Shown one piece after another: positions 60,880-64,000 of a DNA stretch of 64,000 bases (position 1 is the first letter of the stretch; every line of letters starts with the position of its first letter). A model generated the notes under the pieces. It ran no database searches and had not been told where the DNA came from. It was given only the letters and a program-made list of their open reading frames with translations. Origin of the DNA: Rubrivirga sp. SAORIC476 (GTDB taxonomy: Bacteria > Bacteroidota > Rhodothermia > Rhodothermales > Rubricoccaceae); assembly GCF_002283555.1 (NCBI RefSeq), contig NZ_MVOI01000003.1, positions 856,798 through 920,797 on the forward strand, written 5' to 3'. A program made the translations under genes and the position numbers.

Positions 60880-62136
60880 ATGCTGACCGGAACGAACCTC
60901 ACCCACGCCAAGCGGCACAACCTCCAGATCGTCCACGAGACCATCCGGCTGTTCGCGCCGATCTCGCGCGCCGACGTGGCGCGGCGGACCGGTCTGACGG
61001 CCCAGACGATCTCCAACCTCGTCCGCCAGCTCATCGACGCGGGGCTGGTGGTCGAGACGGCCCGCGCCACCGGCAGCCGCGGCGCGCCGCCGATCCAGCT
61101 CGAGGTCAACCCAGACGCCGCCTTCGCGGTCGGCCTCGACCTCGACACGGACCACTTCACGGCGGTTCTGGTGGACCTGGCGGGCGTGGCGCGGGCGCGC
61201 ATCCACCACGAGGTGTCGCTGGCCTCCCCCGCCGCCGCGCTCGACCTCTGCGCCGAGACGACGCACGCGCTCGCCGCCGAGCTGGGGCTGCGGATGGACC
61301 AGATCTGGGGCGTCGGGGTGGGCATTCCGGGCCCGATGCGGCCGGGACCGGACGAGACCTACCTGGTCAGCCCGATCGCCTTTCCGGAGTGGCACGACGT
61401 GCCGCTCGCTGAGCAGCTCCACGAGCGGATCGGGCTGCCGGTGTTCATCGAGAACAACGCCACCGCGGCGGCGCTCGGCGAGCACTGGTACGGCGCCGGG
61501 CGCCACCTCTCGACGTTCTTCTACGTGTACCTCGGCAGCGGCCTCGGCGGGGGCCTCGTGGTCCAGGGCGCCCCGTTCGACGGCCACACGGGCAACGCGG
61601 GCGAGATCGGCTACCTCTCCCCGCGCCGCGGCCGGGTGGAGGACGGCCCGACGCACGTAGGCGAGCTGTTCAACATCGGGTTGCTCTACCAGCGACTGGC
61701 AGCGGCCGGCGTCGACGCCGCCACCCCGGACGACCTGCTCGCACTCCACGACGCGAGCGAGCCCGCCTTCGAGGCGTGGTTCGCCGAGGCGGCCGACGAA
61801 CTCGCCGGGCTCCTGTTCACGGTCCGCGCGATCCTCGACCCGGAGGCCACGTTCGTCGGCGGGCGGTGGCCGGACCGGCTGCTGGAGCGCCTGCTGGAGC
61901 GGGCCCGCGCCCACCTCGGTGCCGCCGTGGTGCCCGGTGGTCTCGAAGCGCCGTCGATCCGCCTCGCCACCGCAGGCGCCGACGCCGGGGCGCTCGGGGT
62001 GGCCTCGCTGCCCCTCTACCACGCCTTCGCGCCGCTCCAGCGCACCTCCCTGCGTCGCGCCGACTCGACCGACGCGGCCGTGATGGACGACAACGGCACC
62101 GGCTCGGCCTTCAAGCGTCCGGGCGGGCTGAGCTGA
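60880..62136 (+). CDS. ROK-family transcriptional regulator
   Basis: 418 residues from ATG 60880 (the frame is open to 60823). An N-terminal winged helix (APISRADVARRTGLTAQTISNLVRQLIDAGLV, ~24-55) is followed by a ROK sugar-kinase-like domain: VGLDLDTDHF (~87), GVGVGIPGPM (~145), VFIENNATAAALGE (~188), YVYLGSGLGGGLV (~216) and GHTGNAGEIGYL (~238). The usual Cys-rich zinc motif (CxCGxxGC) after the ExGH segment is absent. It is the only plus-strand gene of the mannan block, divergent from the symporter operon, and probably senses a mannan-derived sugar to control it together with the LacI regulator. Confidence 0.9.
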   Translation: MLTGTNLTHAKRHNLQIVHETIRLFAPISRADVARRTGLTAQTISNLVRQLIDAGLVVETARATGSRGAPPIQLEVNPDAAFAVGLDLDTDHFTAVLVDLAGVARARIHHEVSLASPAAALDLCAETTHALAAELGLRMDQIWGVGVGIPGPMRPGPDETYLVSPIAFPEWHDVPLAEQLHERIGLPVFIENNATAAALGEHWYGAGRHLSTFFYVYLGSGLGGGLVVQGAPFDGHTGNAGEIGYLSPRRGRVEDGPTHVGELFNIGLLYQRLAAAGVDAATPDDLLALHDASEPAFEAWFAEAADELAGLLFTVRAILDPEATFVGGRWPDRLLERLLERARAHLGAAVVPGGLEAPSIRLATAGADAGALGVASLPLYHAFAPLQRTSLRRADSTDAAVMDDNGTGSAFKRPGGLS

Positions 62137-62142
62137 GCGCCG

Positions 62143-63258
62143 CTACCAGCCAGTCAGCGCGCGGACCGTCGGCTCCAGTTCGTCGGCCATGGCCGCGTGG
62201 TCGCCGAGGCCGGGGTGACCGTCGCAGCCGGAGACGTAGCGGCCCGCGTAGGTGAACGTGGATACGGCCGTGTCGCCCTCGGCCGCTCGCCGGGCCATGA
62301 CCCGGTCGAGGTAGCCCGCCAGACGGGCCTTCTGCTCGCCCTCGAAGACGGGGCTGTTCACGAGCAGCATCGGGGCATCGGGGTACCGGTCGCGGACGTG
62401 GGCGAGGAACCGGGCGTAGGCGTCCACGAACACGTCGCCGTTGAGGGCTTCGCGGGGCATCTCGCCGTCGCCGTCGGAGAAGTCGTTGGTGCCCAGGGCG
62501 ACGACCACGAGGTCCGGCCGGTAGCGGTCGAAGTCCCACGGCGTGAGGTCGGCCGAGGTCTCCATGAACACGCCGTCGTACACGTCCGGCATGACCGGAG
62601 ACAGCGTGTTCCAGTTGCGGTGCATCCCCATGCCCGACACCGAGCTGAGCATCCACTGGGCGTCCAGGCGACGGGCGAGGCGGGGTCCGTAGGCGACCCA
62701 GGCGTGCGTCGGGTCGTACCACGTCCCGTCGCCGCAGGCGACCGGCTCGGGGTCGGCGCCGTAGCCGCTCGTGATGGAGTCGCCGATGTACTCGATGCGG
62801 CGCTCGGGCAGCGGCGGCGCGGGCAGAATCGCGTCGGCGGTGACCGAGACGAGGCGGTTGTGGCCATTCTGCCCCTCGGTCGCCTTGCTCAGCACGACGG
62901 TGTGCTCGCCGGGCGCGAGCCCCTCGGCCAGCACGTAGATGTCCTGTTCCGCGCGCGTTCGAACGCGGACCGGCGGTCCCCCATCGACGACCACCGTAAA
63001 CCAGTTGTGCTCGGTCCCCCCGCGGAGTTCGTCGTCCAGCCGGGCCGTCAGCCGGGTCCCCTCGAACCGGACCGTGAACGTGACGCCGGACGCTGCGAAC
63101 GCGACGGCGCCGTCCACCTCGGCGACGTGGCGGCCCATGATCTGGATGCGCGGGTCGGCGGCGGCGACGGTCTCCGGCGAGTCGGTTCGGTTCATCCCCG
63201 AGGCGCACCCGGTGGCGGTCAGAAAAGACACGGCGAGGAGGGCGAGGACTCGGGGCAT
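62143..63258 (-). CDS. CE2-like SGNH/GDSL carbohydrate esterase lipoprotein
   Basis: 371 residues from ATG 63258; lipobox LTATGC (Cys near 18). A beta-sandwich N-terminal domain (~35-130; FTVRFEGTRLTARLDD) precedes an SGNH hydrolase with the nucleophile Ser in EYIGDSITSGYG (~157), LGTNDFS near 247 and the catalytic His in DGHPGLGDHAAMA (~348). This two-domain layout is that of CE2 esterases, which deacetylate mannan and xylan. It would strip acetyl groups from acetylated galactoglucomannan. It is convergent with the ROK gene (6-bp gap) and 19 bp after the second epimerase gene. Confidence 0.88.
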   Translation of the reverse strand: MPRVLALLAVSFLTATGCASGMNRTDSPETVAAADPRIQIMGRHVAEVDGAVAFAASGVTFTVRFEGTRLTARLDDELRGGTEHNWFTVVVDGGPPVRVRTRAEQDIYVLAEGLAPGEHTVVLSKATEGQNGHNRLVSVTADAILPAPPLPERRIEYIGDSITSGYGADPEPVACGDGTWYDPTHAWVAYGPRLARRLDAQWMLSSVSGMGMHRNWNTLSPVMPDVYDGVFMETSADLTPWDFDRYRPDLVVVALGTNDFSDGDGEMPREALNGDVFVDAYARFLAHVRDRYPDAPMLLVNSPVFEGEQKARLAGYLDRVMARRAAEGDTAVSTFTYAGRYVSGCDGHPGLGDHAAMADELEPTVRALTGW

Positions 63259-63277
63259 GAGGCGACAGGGTGCGAGT

Positions 63278-64000
63278 CTACTCCCCTTCGCCACGCAGGC
63301 GACGGGCGACGTTCATCAGAGCGCGGACGTTGTGGTACGGGCCTTTCCAGATGGAGCCCTTGTCGGCCTCGCGGAGGTGGGGCTGGCGGTCGAGCGTGCC
63401 CGCGTACCAGCCGCCGCGCCCGTGGTCGACGAGGTAGCCCTGGATCAGGCCCCACATCTGCACGAAGCGGTCGTGATAGCGCGCCCGCTCCGCCGGGACG
63501 ATGTCGCCGAAGAGGAGCAGCGTGTTGAGGCCCTCGGCCTGCGCCCACCAGTTCTTGGTCGCGTCGACCACCACCAGCGGGTCGCCGTCGGCGTAGATGT
63601 AGCCCGCCTCCACGAAGCCCGCGTTCGCCGGGTCCCATCCGGTGGCGAGGCTGTGGTCGAGCATCCGCTGCCCGGCCGCGAGGGTGGGGGCCGCGTCGAG
63701 CCCGATGGCGTGGGCGGCCTCCAGCATCAGGTAGGCCGTCTCCACGTCGTGTCCGAACGAGACGTGGTCGTAGTACCAGTTCGCCTCGCGGACGGCTGCG
63801 GCCGAGTCGCGGTACGAGACGGGTGTCCAGTCCTCGGTCGAGAACAGCGTCAGCGTGCCGGGGTCGACGGTGATGCGGTCGCGGATCAGGACGAGCATCT
63901 CCTCGATCCGGTCGCGCAACGTGGGATCGGGCCAGACGTGGTAGAGCTCGGTGAACGCCTCCAGGATGTGGATCGACGAGTTCTGGTCCTTGGGCGGTGT
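63278..64000 (-). CDS. AGE-family epimerase/isomerase, 5' end outside the window
   Basis: The last 241 residues of an (alpha/alpha)6 AGE-family protein; the frame stays open through the right edge. Seen: QNSSIHILEAFTELYHVW at the edge, VSFGHDVETAYLMLE, ATKNWWAQAEGLNTLLLF and KGPYHNVRALMNVARRL, which align with the catalytic segments of the complete paralogue at 54919-56124. It could be a second cellobiose/mannobiose 2-epimerase or a mannose isomerase. Partnered with the CE2-like gene 19 bp downstream. Confidence 0.87.
   Translation of the reverse strand, partial: TPPKDQNSSIHILEAFTELYHVWPDPTLRDRIEEMLVLIRDRITVDPGTLTLFSTEDWTPVSYRDSAAAVREANWYYDHVSFGHDVETAYLMLEAAHAIGLDAAPTLAAGQRMLDHSLATGWDPANAGFVEAGYIYADGDPLVVVDATKNWWAQAEGLNTLLLFGDIVPAERARYHDRFVQMWGLIQGYLVDHGRGGWYAGTLDRQPHLREADKGSIWKGPYHNVRALMNVARRLRGEGE

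Overview
This is a high-GC (about 70 % by eye) bacterial chromosome segment. Many secreted proteins end in a type IX secretion (T9SS) sorting domain. There is a PorV/PorQ-family outer-membrane protein and there are CarbD-type TonB receptors. A cellobiose/mannobiose 2-epimerase sits next to a GH130 mannosyl-glucose phosphorylase, an arrangement known from Bacteroides fragilis and Rhodothermus marinus. I infer a member of the Rhodothermota/Bacteroidota, probably a Rubricoccaceae- or Rhodothermus-like marine heterotroph. No rRNA or marker gene fixes the taxonomy.

Region 1 (1-2250) looks like the end of an integron cassette array. Three small plus-strand genes of lower GC (an HNH nuclease, a HEPN-like protein and a two-helix membrane protein) are separated by two related attC-like elements of matching internal length. 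Region 2 (2548-3777) is a housekeeping-type flavoprotein.

Region 3 (3767-29676, all minus strand) is an alpha-glucan (starch/maltodextrin) system. Read in the direction of transcription it runs: LacI regulator, lipoprotein PPIase, TonB receptor, a large T9SS protein, a PorV/PorQ-like porin, a T9SS multi-module protein, a secreted pullulanase/amylase-like GH13, a second secreted GH13, a secreted DUF2723-tail-like protein, MalE-like and MalF-like transporter genes, a GH133-like debranching lipoprotein, and MalG. No ATPase gene for the transporter lies in the window.

Region 4 (29678-32740) holds the LacI promoter with two operators, a CTD-only T9SS protein, a rhomboid protease, a NUDIX fusion and tRNA-Gly(GCC).

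Region 5 (32769-64000) is a large galactoglucomannan utilisation locus, minus strand except for a divergent ROK regulator. Extracellular attack is by two GH26 lipoproteins, a multidomain GH5, a GH5_7-like mannanase, GH9, GH27 alpha-galactosidase and a CE2-like esterase. Uptake is by a TonB receptor (no SusD), an SSS symporter and a FucP-type permease. Cytoplasmic processing is by a 2-epimerase, GH130 and GH1, with galactokinase and a nucleotidyltransferase handling galactose. A second AGE-family epimerase runs off the right edge.

A palindrome (TGGAAGCGCTTCCA and close variants) lies at the lacI promoter, at the mannan TonB-receptor promoter and at the symporter promoter. This suggests that the LacI protein of the starch block also controls the mannan block.

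Limits: all family calls come from reading motifs. Starts were chosen from signal peptides, lipoboxes and stop/start coupling. Copy numbers and percentages are estimates by eye.
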